Origin: Coix lacryma-jobi var. lacryma-jobi
Taxonomy: Eukaryota > Streptophyta > Magnoliopsida > Poales > Poaceae
NCBI GenBank assembly: GCA_009763385.1
Contig: CM019823.1
Location: 172,948,503-173,012,502, forward strand
Direction of reading: 5' to 3'
DNA length: 64,000 bases
A model generated the notes under the pieces. It had not been told where the DNA came from. It saw only the letters and a list, made by a program, of their open reading frames with translations, and made no database searches. Positions 45,375 through 57,875 of the stretch are shown one piece after another. Both the position numbers and the translations under genes were made by a program. Positions within the stretch are counted from its first letter, which is position 1, and every line of letters starts with the position of its first letter.

Positions 45375-45716
45375 GAATTTTTTTTATTAATAACCCAATT
45401 AAATAAGATATTTCAAAAACAACACTGTTTAATTTTTTTTTTCAAAACTAACCCTTTTGTCGCGCCGTCCCGCATGGCGCGACAAAAGCGTTAGCCGCGC
45501 CATGCATGGCGGCGCGGCAAAAGCGCTACCGTGGCCCCTGCCGGCCACGCAGGCCCGTGTGGGGCCCGCTTGTCAGTTTGCCGCGCCAGGCGGGCTGGCG
45601 CGGCTAGTGCGTTTGCCGCGCCAGACGGTCTGGCGCGGTCAACGACTTTGCCGCGCCAGGCGGGTTGGCGCGGCAAAGCCGATCTAGATCTGGCCGCCGC
45701 GCCCAGCAGCTTCCTC
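45375..45716 (+). repeat. Left terminal inverted repeat with GC palindromes
   Basis: An AT-rich outer 80 bp is followed by palindromic modules of the form TTTGCCGCGCC...GGCGCGGCAAA, one with TTTTGTCGCGCC...GGCGCGACAAAA. It has one module of about 36 bp more than the right repeat (the copy with GGCGGGCTGGCGCGGCTAG). Confidence 0.9.
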
Positions 45717-46372
45717 CTCTCTCTTCCTCCTCCCGACCAGCCGCTGCCGCCGCGCCGCGTCCCCGCCCCGCCCCGCCCCGGCCCCGGCCCCGCCGCGTCC
45801 CCGCCCCACCCCGGTCCCGGCCCCGTCCCCGCCCCGCCCCGCCCTGCCTAGGCCACCTGCTCGGCTAGGCCAGGCGGTGGCCGGCCGGCCGCCACCGGCG
45901 CCCCCCTCCACCACCCTCTTCACCACCATCCACGATCGGAAGGTATTTTTTTCTCCTTTTTGGTTTTTTTTGTAGTTTAGGTTAATTAGTTAGTTAAATA
46001 GGTTAGTATTTTAGTTAGTTAGTTATTTATTTGCTTAGTTAGTTATCTAGTTAGTTAGTTAGTTAGGTTAGGTTAGGTTAGGTTAGTTTAGTTAGTTAGT
46101 TAGTTAGGTTAGTTTAGGTAGTTAGTTAGGTTAGGTTAGTTTAGGTGGTTAGTTAGTTAGTTAGTAAGTTAGTTAGGTTAGTTAGTTAGTTAGTAAGTTA
46201 GTTAGGTTAGTTAGTTAGTTGCTTAGTTAGGTTAGGTTAGTTAGTTAGTTACTTAGTTAGGTTAGGTTAGTATGTTAGTTATGTTAGTGAACCCAACTTA
46301 GTTAGTAGTTATGTCATTCGTTACTTTAGAGAAGACCATCACCTCACCTTAGTTGCACCATTTATTTTGTAG
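45717..46372. repeat. C-rich block and (GTTA)n/(GGTTA)n simple repeat
   Basis: 45750-45845 is almost pure CCCCGCCCC-type sequence. 45965-46300 is a long run of TTAG, TTAGG and GTTA units (for example GTTAGTTAGTTAGGTTAGGT). It lies directly upstream of the transposase start and would be its leader or promoter. It is not the plant telomere repeat TTTAGGG. Confidence 0.85.
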
Positions 46373-49162
46373 ATGGACACTGTAGTCAGATTGTTTTATG
46401 GAGGCACAGTTAGTACACGAGATGGGTCGTTTGATGCGAACATGGAAGAAGAACTCGAAGTATTTGATGAGCGTCCTCCTTTTACGGAGCTTGTGTTGCG
46501 TCTGAAGGAGAAGTTTGATGGTGATTTGTCGTTGAAAGGGAGATTTGACAGTGGCAAGAGTAGGGCAAACTATGTGTTGATGCCCTTGCGCAATCAGGCC
46601 GATTGGGCAAAATACCAGAGGATTGTTATGGCATCCAATTCGACCATGGCTGAGATCGTGGTAGAGGATGGTTGTAGGAAGCAGGTAGAGGAAGGGGATG
46701 ATGGCAACGAAGGTGAAGAACAGGAGGTAGGGAATGATGAGGATGGAGCTCCAATGAGTATGGACGTTGATGGTCAACCCACGCAGGAGACGGTTTATCC
46801 ATTTGAAAATGCCCACGCTGACGTCGGCCAAATAAACAATGATTTTGATGTAGCCGACCTAGAGCGGCTCGAGCAGGAGGAGCAGGAGGCACAATTGTTT
46901 GATGAACGCTATGATTCAGATGATGATTCAGATTATGACGAAGAAGAGGACAGTTATGTTTCTGCTATGCCAGAACCGGTTCGTGCTATTGCACAACCGG
47001 TTTGTGCTATGCCACAACTGGTTCCTCAGAATATGCAGCCTCCAGGGAGACTAGTCACTGATATACCCGAGGATCATACACCTTTTGACGCGTGGCAGCG
47101 TTTGAGCGATGCACAGTATTTTGTTCCGCCTGATCCTTACACTGAGACAGAGCTGCAGCAATTGAGGTCGGTTCACATGCAATTTAGAGGTGTTCCCAGT
47201 TATAGGGATGTCAGTATGGTGGATCAGGCAGTTTGTGATACTGGGTTGAATTTGTGCAAGGCAACACTGCATAACCATAAAGATTGGATTCTTCAGAAGG
47301 GTATGATTTTGAACACTATGTCTGAGCTGAAGCTTTTCCTTCAGGACTATGCTGTGCATCATCATGGACCGTACACCGTCACCCATTCTGATATTAATTT
47401 GAGGTACCATGTGAAGTGTATGAGTACAAGTTGTCCGTGGAGGTTGAATGCTCGCAAGAGAACTGATGGCAAGTGGAGGATCAGTAAAGTAGTACAACCG
47501 CATACCTGTTTTACAAATGAGGGACAAGAAGAACATCCTCAGTTGACGGCAAGATACCTTGCACGAAGCATTTTGGCATTTGTTGACGATGACGCCGACG
47601 TATCTGTTTCAAAATTGATTATCTCCATATTTGGATTCACAGGCTATAAGGTGACTTATGGAAAGGCGTGGCGTGCGAAGCAGATCGCCCTTGCAATTCG
47701 TTGGGGTGGTTGGGATGAAGCGTACAACAGGATTCCACGGATTTTGTGTGCAATGACATACTATAACCCTGGCCTGAAATGGTTTACACACATCAGTGGG
47801 CAGTATAGAGATCGCAACACCGGCAAGGTTACACATATCCTTCAGCGTGTATTTTGGTCTTTTGCCCAAACAGAGCATGCGTACCAGTACTGTCATCCAG
47901 TCATACTTGTGGATGGTACATTCTTGACCGGAGCGTACAAGGGTGTGTTGATGATGGCGGCTGCTGTTGATCCCGAGGACCAGATAGTTCCAATTGCTTT
48001 CGCTTTGGCTGAGAGGGAGAATGTTGAGTCTTGGTCTTGGTTCATGGCCCTTTTACGGATATAAGTGTTAGGCCCTTCTCGGACAATATGTTTGATTTTG
48101 GATCGTCATGTCGGGTTGCTTCGTGCCGCAGAGGAGGAGATAGAGGGTTGTCCTCCTCTAGTGCACAGATGGTGCATGTGTCACTTTGCCGCCAATTTCT
48201 GGCGTCGGCAGAGAAAAAAGGAGGTTTGTGCCAAGGTGAAAGAGCTATGTTGTGTTAAAACTGAGCACAAGTTCAAGGAAACAATGGAAGAGTTGGACAA
48301 AATGTTAAACAGTGCTGGCAAGGCCTGGATCGATAGACAGATGGAACACAAGGACAAGTGGGTGCTTGCTTACGATGAGGGGGGTTTCCGGTTCGGTATA
48401 ATGACCACCAACTCATCACAGTCTTTCAACAAGGTATTCATCGGTGTTAGAGCCTTGCATGTTTCTGAAATCGTTGAGTACTCATTTCACAAGACCAACG
48501 AGTACTTCGTGAACAGGTGGTTCATTGCTCAAGACAACCTACAAACGGATGGTGAATTTGGAAAGGCGGGAAAGGAGCACATTCAGCAAAATGAGATCTG
48601 GGCAATGCAACAAACTTGTGAGGCTTATGGACCAACCAGACAAATCTATAATGTTCGAGCAAAGGGTGGCACTACCTTGGGCGGTGAACGTTATGGTGGT
48701 CGCAACTACCGAGTCGATCTTGAAAGAGTGGAATGCAGTTGTAACGTGCCACAAATAATGCATGCCCCTTGCTCTCACATGATTGCGTCCTGTAGAGCGC
48801 ACGGATACAACTACAAGGCCCTACCATATATGTTCGAGTACTATCGCCGGAGCAACACCGTTGCAATATGGCAGAGCAGCTTCGAGCCTTACCTTGATCC
48901 CACTCAATGGCCTCCATACCTTGGTAGAGACTACATGCCTGATCCAGACCTACTGAAGGTAGGTAAGGGTAGGAGGAGGAAGAAGAGACTAAAGGGGGAC
49001 ATGGACAATATGCATAGTTATGGCGGGGGGGACTTCGACCAGACACCTAGCACGAACCTCTGCTCTATTTGCCACATGCCAGGACATAATGCAGTCTTCC
49101 ATCGTAGACAAAGACAACAGGTGTACAACGACACAATTCGATTTGTCTTTCATTTATTTTAA
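46373..49162 (+). pseudogene. mudrA-like MULE transposase (one in-frame stop)
   Basis: Would cut and paste the element by binding its inverted repeats. ATG 46373 follows a TAG acceptor-like end. One frame runs 930 codons to 49162, interrupted only by TAA at 48062-48064 (codon 564). In order: N-terminal domain (MDTVVRLFYGGTV, ANYVLMPLRN), acidic linker (about 100-190), DNA-binding domain with CPWRLNARK and VVQPHTCF (about 330-390), and transposase core with VDGTFLTGAYKG (first D) and LILDRHVGLL (second D). Then CxH (MCHFAANF), TTNSSQSFN, SWIM finger CSCNVPQIMHAPCSH and a C-terminal knuckle-like CSICHMPGH. Related transposases usually have E where TTNSSQSFN has Q (from memory). The stop and that change suggest an inactive copy. 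A splice after CAACAG near 49120 is possible. Confidence 0.88.
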
Positions 49163-49363
49163 TGATTTATGGATCTGTTTATGCATATGTCTTTCATTTA
49201 TTTTAATGATTTATTAAGTGAGACGTTGTACTAACTTGTTTATGCATATGTCTTTCATTTATTTTAATGATTTATTAGGTGAGACGCTGTACTAACTTGT
49301 TTATGCATATGTCTTTTATTTATTTTAATAATTTATTAATTGAGACGTTGTACTAACTTGTTA
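49144..49363. repeat. 61-bp tandem repeat between transposase and PMD gene
   Basis: TGTCTTTCATTTATTTTAAT recurs at 49188, 49249 and 49310 (period 61), with a shorter partial unit at 49144. It separates the transposase 3' end from the PMD start. Confidence 0.88.
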
Positions 49364-49960
49364 CCATGTTTTGTCTAAACAGGATGGCGAACCCTCAGGC
49401 GTACCCTCTCCTTGAGTCCTACTACGACGACGAGCACCGGGCGCACCACCTGACGGACTACGACCCTCCGGAGCGGTTGACGCTGCTTAGGCCACGCACC
49501 CACCTTTGGCACCGGTGGGACGAGCGCTACGCACCCTTCCTACGACGCGTTGGCTTCTTGGTGTTGGCTCGTGTCGCCAACCACGCGATGTGCCAGCTCG
49601 ACCTGGCCCTCCTGACCGCGCTGCAGGACAGGTGGTGTCCCGAGACGCACACCTTCCACCTTGCTTGCGGGGAGCTGACAATGACGTTACAGGTTTGGCC
49701 ACGTCTGTCCGGGCTCCCCGTGACGGGGATTCTAGACTCTGACACGTGGATGACCACTGTTGATCAGTTCTGTGGCCGTAGGCCGCCCGATGACGCAGAT
49801 GCCAGGAGGAACAAGTAAGCTAATATTACTTTTCTAATTTCGTTGCATATGATTGGTACTATTATGTTCTAACTTGAACTTTTTTCCGAAACAAACAGGA
49901 AGACTTCAGGGGTGCCCTCGTCGTGGATCACTGAGCACTTTGCAATGTGCCCCCCAACGC

Positions 49961-50714
49961 TCAAGATGGCAATGGATACCCGCAACCCGAAACCCAATGG
50001 GGTTTTACCCTATTAGGGTAAGGGTATGGGTCAACTTTTGTACCCATGGGTTTGTTAATGGGCAAGAAGTCAAACCCGGCGGGTTTACGGGCATGGGTCT
50101 GGGAACGTAGTGCCCAAACCCGTAAACCCATGGGTTTTTTGAAACCCGATTCATCATAATTTCTCATAATATTTATAATGATGTACACATCATTAAGAGC
50201 AACATGTGGAATAAAATGAGAAGAATGAATAAAAATTCAAAGCATAGGCTAGCATTCCTAATATGCATGGGCGTACATAGCAGTCTTTCCTTGCTATGCA
50301 TCATGGAGCTGCCGACCAGCAGCCCACTACAGCCCACATTGTTCCCATGAGGATAGGTGCACAGCAGGCCACAGTGATCAATACCACCAGCAAGTTGCAG
50401 CTACAATAGCACCACCTCGCGTGCACAGACGAGCAGTAGGAGATGAAGTGCTTATAAAATAGTGAAGTCGTTGCCTGCTTTGGGGATAATGGATGGCTAT
50501 AATAGTATACACAAATTTGTTTTGTCCAAATTTCTTCTTGTGCTGTTATAGGCATGGGTAACCCGATGGGTACCCTTGACCCGAGCGGGCATGGGTTTGG
50601 GCATAGAACTAAACCCGTGATGGGTCATGGGTTTTTTTATGGGTAGATTTTATATTCGTGGGCATAGGTTTGGGTTAGCAAAATCCAGTGGGTTTGTACC
50701 CGTTGCCATCTTGA
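49961..50714. mobile_element. hAT-like non-autonomous element, 754 bp, 8-bp TSD
   Basis: Ends TCAAGATGGCAATGG and GTTGCCATCTTGA are inverted repeats. CCCAACGC flanks both sides (49953-49960 and 50715-50722), an 8-bp duplication typical of hAT elements. The interior is rich in ACCCATGGGTTT and ACCCGATGGGTA motifs in both orientations. No transposase. It interrupts the second PMD exon. Confidence 0.9.
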
Positions 50715-52311
50715 CCCAACGCCCACCCACAGGTAGTCGAGAGGTTTGCCAGGGTGTGGCTGTGGCACTTTATTGGCGCCTTCCTGTTTCCCGACTCCTC
50801 GGGGAACACGATCAGTTGGATGTTCGTCCCCATCCTCGCACAGCCGTGTGAGAACATTGCTGGCTACAGCTGGGGGAGCGTTGTTCTTGCATGGCTGTAC
50901 AGACAGTTGTGCGAGGGGTGCCGGCGGAGGCAAGCGAGCTCTAGTTTGGGAGGGTGCGTGCCCCTGCTCCAAGTTTGGGCATGGGAGCGCCTCCTTGTTG
51001 GTCGTCCCTGTATTGCACAACATGTGGCAAGTACATAGGTCTTTAGTTCATGTGCTTTTACAGATTTAACATTAATTTAACCGATTCAAATTGGAATGCA
51101 GCAATGGCCGCACGACGACACCGGCCCCACTGCCCTGTTCGTCTCGTCGACGGCAGAGCAAGTTAGAGGCAACCCCCAGCGCCGCTACAACCAGTACACG
51201 GACATGCTGGACGTCTTGACACAACACCAGGTAAGTCTGGAACCAGTTCATTTTTTTAATACTGACACATCAACATTAAAAACTATGTTTGTTCATTAAA
51301 AACAGGTCCGCTGGGAGCCTTGGGACTGGTACCACGATGTGTTCGACGCGGCCACGGAGCTGGACCGTCTGGACTGGCGTTGCACTGCGCCTCTGATCTG
51401 CTTCTATGTGGTGGAGATGCATTTGCCGATCAGGGTGTTGCGTCAGTTCGGCGTACGACAGGAGTTCCCTCCTCCTCTGATGAGCACGGACCAGAGGTTG
51501 CACAAGTAAGTACCGTCCACAATCATGTTCAATTACTCAAGTTAATTGTATCTTATGCTCTAACACTGACCTTCCTTTGCATTGCAGGGTGAAGCGCCAA
51601 ACCAGGCGGAAGAATCCTGTGGATTGGCGCGCGGAGCACGCCGATCATGTCATGAGTTGGACGAACAGGTTCCAGCAGGATGTTGACGACGGCGAGCCGT
51701 ACGACCAAGGGGTCTTCGACCAGTACTTGCAGTGGTTGCACCTGAGCACCAGGTTTCACATTAAGCCACCGTACTACGAGGTCACCGCTGAGGACGAGCC
51801 GGACGACGACGTGGACCCGTATGATGCTATCACTAGGGTAGGGGTGCACCCTGACAGAGCACCTCTACAGACCTACATGGTAATATATCATGTCCTTGAA
51901 CTTTTGTTTGTGTTTCTGTAGTTAGTGGACTTACCCCCTTGACTTGTCTCGGCAGGCGTCGCAGCTGTCTCGGTACTCCGACGAGGCAGCGCAGCTTATA
52001 CACCACTCCAGTTCTACTGGGGACCATGGCCCGGTCCAGGCTTTTTTGCAGGTATCATAACACATTCGAAGTGCCACTTGTAAATCTGAAGAAGTTATAA
52101 ACTATACTAATATATATTATTTCCTGATTTGCAGAAAATCGAGAAGGGTTGCAGGAAGCTGGCTCAGAAGCTAGGGTGCATGGACACAGCGTGGGCCCCA
52201 CTGCACCTGCCTTAGCCTTCGAGCCCTTTGGTGTCCGACACTGTCCCAGCAGCAGCGTCGTCCGACGCCCGGACGGGAGGCACTTCTGTGGATCCACGCG
52301 GAAAGGGCACC

Positions 52312-55300
52312 TGTAACACCCCTGGTGTTAAGCATTAATTAAAATCCTAATTAAGTTGTTTAGTATGCATAATCATCTGGCATCTTGGCATAAAAGCATT
52401 TCATGTTTTAAGTATAATTGTGATGCTTTATATGTTTGACCAGAGTGTTGTATGTTTTTGAGTGTTGATTTCCATGCTTGATAGTTATGTGGCTTGCTTG
52501 TGATGTTTGGTGTTTCATAAAAGGGCAAGTGAGAAAACCTTGGTTTTTAAATCTCTCTTTTTGTCCCCTTTTTATAAGTCAAAAAGAAAGTCAAAATTTC
52601 AAAGTGATTTCAAAAGCAAAGTTGTAGCTCTTGTTGAGAGGGACAACTTTGGTATTCAAAGTTTTTAAAGTTTCTGTATAAAAATTTGTATAAATTTGAA
52701 ATCTTTTAAACCCTAAATTTGACCCCAACACTAGATTTCAAAAACTAAAAAGAATTAGATTTTGGTCCTTTAGTCAAAGTGGTAGAGAGGATTAAATGCA
52801 ATAACTTTTGTTAAGATAGATTTTCATGTTTTTAAAGGAAATCTGAAGTAATTTGGAAAACAAGTTTGAATTGGTTTCAAATTGAAAATCAATTTCCAAA
52901 ACCTAATTTTATCCCCTTTTGTGTAGTTTCAAAATTAAGCACAGTTTGGCTATGCTTCAAAAAGCAAAGTTGTTCTATTTTTGATAAGGAACAACTTTGA
53001 TGTGTAAAGTTTTTCAAGTTTTCTTATGAAATCAAAAGTAATTTTGGTTTTTCAGAAAGGGTAGAAGAGGAATGGGAAAAAGGGGGGATAGACTTGCTTC
53101 TCTGTTTACGGCGGTGGCCGCCGAGATCTTTTGCCGGCGACGCCAGCGCGATGGCCACAGCTCTCTCTCGAGCGAGCACGCGACCAACTCCGTGGCGAAG
53201 TTACCCATCTGCTGGCACTTACCCTCGCGTCGTGGCACCTTCTTCCGCACTCGCCGTCGACTTCTTGACACGCAACCCCGACGAGCACATTCCCGGCTCG
53301 ATCTGCAGTTCACCGTCCCTGCTTGATCTCATCCCGTTTGACCGCGGGTATAAATACCCTACATCCTTGCGCATCTCCCGAACCTAGCCTCACCATCTCT
53401 ACCGCACCAAAGAGCTCACACTCACCGGTTTTCTTCCCGCCGAGCAGAAAGCGCCGCCGAGCTCGACCTCACCGTGGTCAGCTCAACCGAGCACTTCTTC
53501 ACTCTCTCTTCCTCGTGTCTGTGTTTCGTCTTGATCTTAGAGAACTCATCGGCTCGATGGTCCCTTGTCTGGTGCTCAGGTTTTACCGGAACAGAGTCGT
53601 CTTCGCCGGAGTTTACCGCCGAAGGCCACTGCTCCGTGGACGCCTACTTTCCGTGCAACCTCTGCTTCAACCAGTGACACCAACAGCATCAGTGTGAGCT
53701 GCTAGACCTTCCTAGTCTCTCCGTTTGCTTGCTACCGGTCTAGGTTTGCCGGAGCAGGGCTAGCCGAGATCCGGTCCGCCGCCGTGCGTGGCCAGGCTCA
53801 ACCCGAGTGGTAGAGTGTAGGGTTGAGGGCTCAATCGACTGCGGCTGTCTTGCCGATGCTGATGCTCGCGTCAGCCGAGTCTCTAATGGCCGGAGATGGC
53901 CGACGTAAGATTCGCCGCCGCTCGGTGCGCCGTCGTTCACGCCGGCCATGGTCGAGGACCTTCTCGTTGTAAAGATGAAAAGTTCCAGGGTGTTGGTTGC
54001 AAAGCCCCAGGCTCAGGTGAATAGCGCCATGGACTGCGTGTTGTTTTAGTGTAAGCCGAAGGGCTTTTCTGCAAAGCTATCAGGGCACACCGTCTCGCTC
54101 GAGCCAGGTCCCGAGCGGGCATGTGGACACGTGCCCTCCGTCTCGAGCTATGCCTCGAGCAGGCGCCTCCTCCGCTTCGCTCGAGCCAAGCCTCGGGCGA
54201 ACGTGTTCACCGTTCCGCCCGAGCTAGGCCTCGGACGGACGAGATTTTTCCGTCTCGCCCGAGCCTAGAGCCAGGCCTCGGACGGGCGTTTGGTGTTTAT
54301 CGTCTCGGTCGAGATAGGCCTCGAGCGGACCCTCGGGCGTTGTCTCGCTCGAGCCGAGTCTCGAGCAAACCCTCACCCATCGCCGTGCGCTCGCGCCACG
54401 CTGGGCTGAGTTGGCTTGGGCCGAAAGCCCAGTTTGGGTTGGTTTTCGTTTTTCTTTTTCTATCTTTTTTGATCAGTAAGCAATTTTGTTTTTTTTGCTA
54501 TAATTAATCTATAGCTCTGTTTATTATGAAATTTGACATGATAGATGATAGCATGTCTGTGCTAATATAAAAATTATAAAACTTGTGTTTTGAGTAATTT
54601 TGCTATAGTCATTAAATCTGTACTTTAATTCATAAATGTAACTTTCATGAATTATGTAATTTTCTGTGTTTCTCCAAAAATCATGAAATTTGACATGTGA
54701 GTTTATATCACTGATGTACACCTTCATGTTTAATGTCATCCCTGTTTGACCAAGTATGATTTGTGTATAAGTAAAAGGCTAATTAAAATGGTTTATAAAA
54801 TAAATAGAAAGTGTTAATCCCTTTTGAATTTATATGACTTTTGGTTTTGTTTGACAATCAGGGAATCAGTAGCATGAATTGCTCCCTGGTTATGGATTTC
54901 CTTTATGTTAATGATCTTTTGTTGCTTGTTAGATACATCACCATGTTTACGGAAAATAATAAAACTTGTTTAGTATTAATATATAATAGCTAAAGTTGGT
55001 TTTGTTGGTTTGCAACTTTACCGCGAAGGAAAGTTGTACTCGACTTTTCTTATCTTGTGTTATCTTCTGTTTTACTTTTGAATTGTCCTGCACCTTAGCA
55101 TACATCACATGACATCATTCTGAGCATACCTCATTTATCTACGTGTAGTATCCGAGAGTGTTGAAATCGTGTGGTTTAAGCTTTGGTGATCGCCCTTGTC
55201 GGACAAGCCTCAGAAGGAGATTCTTGTTGAACAAGCTTCGTCGAGAAGACTTAACTTCTAGATGAAGGAGCTAACCTTATGGATCATTCTTGGATCCTGT

Positions 55301-56763
55301 CTTCCCTGCAACGAAGGCAAGCCCCGGTGCATTTAACCTTTCCTTGTTTTTATAAAGGTTTTATTAAATGTTTTTGAGATAAACTACTGCATTAGGCTAT
55401 AGGAGTTGTGTGATGGCCTACTTCTTGCACTGTTTACCTCCACCAGAAGATCCACCTGCCCTGTTTTAAAAACTATTTGCAAAATGCTTAGTGATGCTAT
55501 ACAATAGATTTGCAATAAAAATGCCAATTTCAAAAGTGTAATCACTGAGATGAATCATATCAAGGGTTTTGGTTATACTTCCCGTTCGATGACTGCTTGC
55601 CTAGCTAGCATGTGGTCATTGTCGAGAAGAGGTTGTCCTAGCGTACGGTGCCGTCATGTTGTAGTCCGGGACTCAACAGTTGACACCGACCGGGACAGGG
55701 TTGAAAAACTGACAGGACTGTTACGCTTGGGTGAGATATAACCAAGGTACAGTTTCTGGCGGAAAAATTAGGGACCATCCGTGTGGAAGCCTGCTGGCCA
55801 AGACTTGCAACTATTCACATACTACGGAAAGCTCTGGCTCCGAGGAATCCTTTATTGGGACCGACAACCGCGCATTGGGAGTGGAGAGATGGCGGAAGTA
55901 GCTTGTACCCACGTGGTCGTCGTACCTGGATAAGAGTGGTGTACTGTACTTCTGGGTGGCGTAGGACCGGGGTCCAATCTTGGAGGAATCGTGGAAGACG
56001 GGTTGGCATATGCAAGCTTGGGTGCTACATATGCAGTGTGGATAGGAATCCTCAGCTGAGTATTATTTATCCGGATTAACGTTGCTCCTCGGTTATGGAG
56101 ACTTGGTCTTCGACTGTCAACGGAGAGTGGTTCTCAACTAGGTATGTTTTGAAATGTAAAATGAATCTTGGACAATGAAGAATTGAGAAATGCTTGAATC
56201 TTTCCAAAATAAAACAAGGTTTACAAAATGCTTTTTCTGCAAAATACTTAAGTCTTACCTTGACTACCCTAAGCCTTTCATTCCTGAGTCTTCTCCCTTT
56301 TTCTTTAGTCGGGTAAGTCTTGTTGAGTACCCCAGTACTCAGGGTTTGTTAATCCCTGTTGCAGGTTTCTTATAAGTGATGTTGATCATGATCGTGTCAG
56401 TGGGCTTGACGTGATCTGGTTGTTCCTATTCTCCAACTTAAGTACTCCGCCTAAGTGTGGTTCCGTAATAATATTCTACTTCCGCAATACCAATTATGTT
56501 TATGTAAAAAGTAACTGGTTCATGGTTTTGTAAAGTCTATATCTCTTACTTCCGCACTCCGATGGTATTTTGTAACAAATGTTGTAATGTTGTAATTATT
56601 CCAACCTTCATGATGATGATCCTGTGGCTCGTGGATAATTCGGGGTTCTCTCGGGGACACCCGACAGATCTTTCGTGTGATGTGGTACATGTGCACAGTC
56701 ATTAGAGCTCAGGGAGACGGTGACGTGTGCGGGTGGGCCACATTGCCGGGAGGTTCTGCCACA
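52312..56763 (+). mobile_element. Large solo LTR, 4,452 bp, TSD GCACC
   Basis: Starts TGTAACACCCCTGGTG and ends GGTTCTGCCACA (TG...CA). GCACC lies on both sides (52307-52311 and 56764-56768). The PMD reading frame is continuous across the junction when the block and one GCACC are left out (VDPRGKGT then TPPYTASAG). A TATAAATA box at 53349-53356 marks a core promoter, so U3 would be about 1.05 kb. No gag-pol, primer site or second LTR was seen. The size suggests a long-LTR Gypsy-type family, which is inference. Confidence 0.82.
54080..54370. repeat. CTCGAGC-rich degenerate minisatellite in the solo LTR
   Basis: About six loose units of 45-60 bp share CGTCTCGCTCGAGC, AGGCCTCG and AGCGGGC-like sequence. 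Many are palindromic around CTCGAG. Confidence 0.75.
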
Positions 56764-57464
56764 GCACCACACCACCCTACACAGCTAGTGCAGGCTACAT
56801 GACCCTCGGCCATAGCTCGCACTACGCTGGAGGGTCCTCCTCCAAAGGTGGCCCGCACCACTCCATGGACGACACGGCGTGGCAGGTACCTGGTGCATAC
56901 CAGTACCCTAGTGGCTACTACACCGGTCCTGGCTGGCAGCCTTGGCCAGAGCAGGGCGCACCACAGGAGCTCGGGTACTCACAGCTAGGTGGAGCTCCAC
57001 TACCTACTCAGGAGGACGTGCAGGTATATAAGTTGCTCTGTCTACATTTAAGTTGGTCAGATACATTTAAGTTGTTTGCTAACATTTATTTCGAATGTTG
57101 CAGGGACCTAGTCAGACGCAAGGGTCACCACGCCGGCTGGCACGCGCACGAGACCGCACGGACGTCACGTTCACGCCCAACATGGACCTGTCGCAGCCGA
57201 AGCGTCGGAGGCGGCCACGTGAGCCGTACACACCTAGTTAGGCTTAGTGTTAGATGATATCTTTGATAGATAACATGTTTGAGACCCCAATTATGTACTT
57301 TGGAGTGTTAGCCACTTTGTTACTATATCACCCATATTACGTTTGAGTATATTTAAATTGCGCCAATGTATGGTTCGTTCGTTGTTATTGCATTCGCGAA
57401 AAACAATAGAAAAAACAGATAAAACACACATGAAAAAAGAGAGCAAAGGTTCTAGGGGTAGTTT

Positions 57465-57605
57465 TTGCCGCGCCAAACTTGGTGGCACGGCTGACGCTTT
57501 TGCCGCGCCAGGCGGGGTGGCGCGGCTAATGCATTTGCCGCGCCAGGCGGGGTGGCGCGGCAAAAGCTTCAGCCGCGCCACCAGGTTTGGCGCGGCAAAA
57601 GCTGG
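57465..57605. repeat. Internal copies of the GC palindrome modules
   Basis: Three or four TTTGCCGCGCC...GGCGCGGC units like those of the terminal repeats lie between the PMD gene and the GRF gene. They could bind the same transposase, but that is inference. Confidence 0.85.
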
Positions 57606-57875
57606 CATTTCAGGCCTTTTTAGTGCGGTGTCCTGTCGTCATAAGTGCTCTGCAGTTTTGATTCTGATAGGATTTTCAGTATATAGGCTTTTCAATATAT
57701 AGGCTTTTCAGTGATTAGATTTTTCAGCGAATAGCCTTTTCAGTTGCAATAACTACGCACTCACAATGCCACTGAGATAATTCACAAATTCAAAACCAGG
57801 GCTCCGCCTATATAAACTCATCGGTGCCTTGCATATTGAATAACTTCAGTAGAGCTTGCGAGGTTCGTAGTAGAG

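Larger units (their letters stand above)
49384..57241 (+). pseudogene. Plant mobile domain (PMD) gene, eight exons, disrupted
   Basis: Exons by splice signals: 49384-49814; 49899-51026 (holds the hAT-like element); 51102-51230; 51306-51505; 51588-51879; 51956-52051; 52135-57023 (holds the solo LTR); 57104-57241. The protein begins MANPQAYPLLESYYDDEH. PMD landmarks are LALLTALQDRWCPETHTFHL, RLSGLPVTG, VWLWHFIGAFLFPDSSG, YSWGSVVLAWLYRQLC, WYHDVFDAATELDRLDW, VLRQFGVRQEFPPP and a basic tail PKRRRRPREP. PMD proteins occur both as host genes (MAIN and MAIL in Arabidopsis) and inside transposons. Lesions: hAT-like insertion with a frame mismatch, TAG at 52213-52215, and the solo LTR. Intron 2 would start GCAAGT, a GC-AG intron. 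Not expected to be functional. Confidence 0.85.

Noticed and set aside
45965..46300. Interstitial telomere repeat
   Set aside because: The units are GTTA/GGTTA and not the plant TTTAGGG, and the tract lies inside a Mutator-like element.
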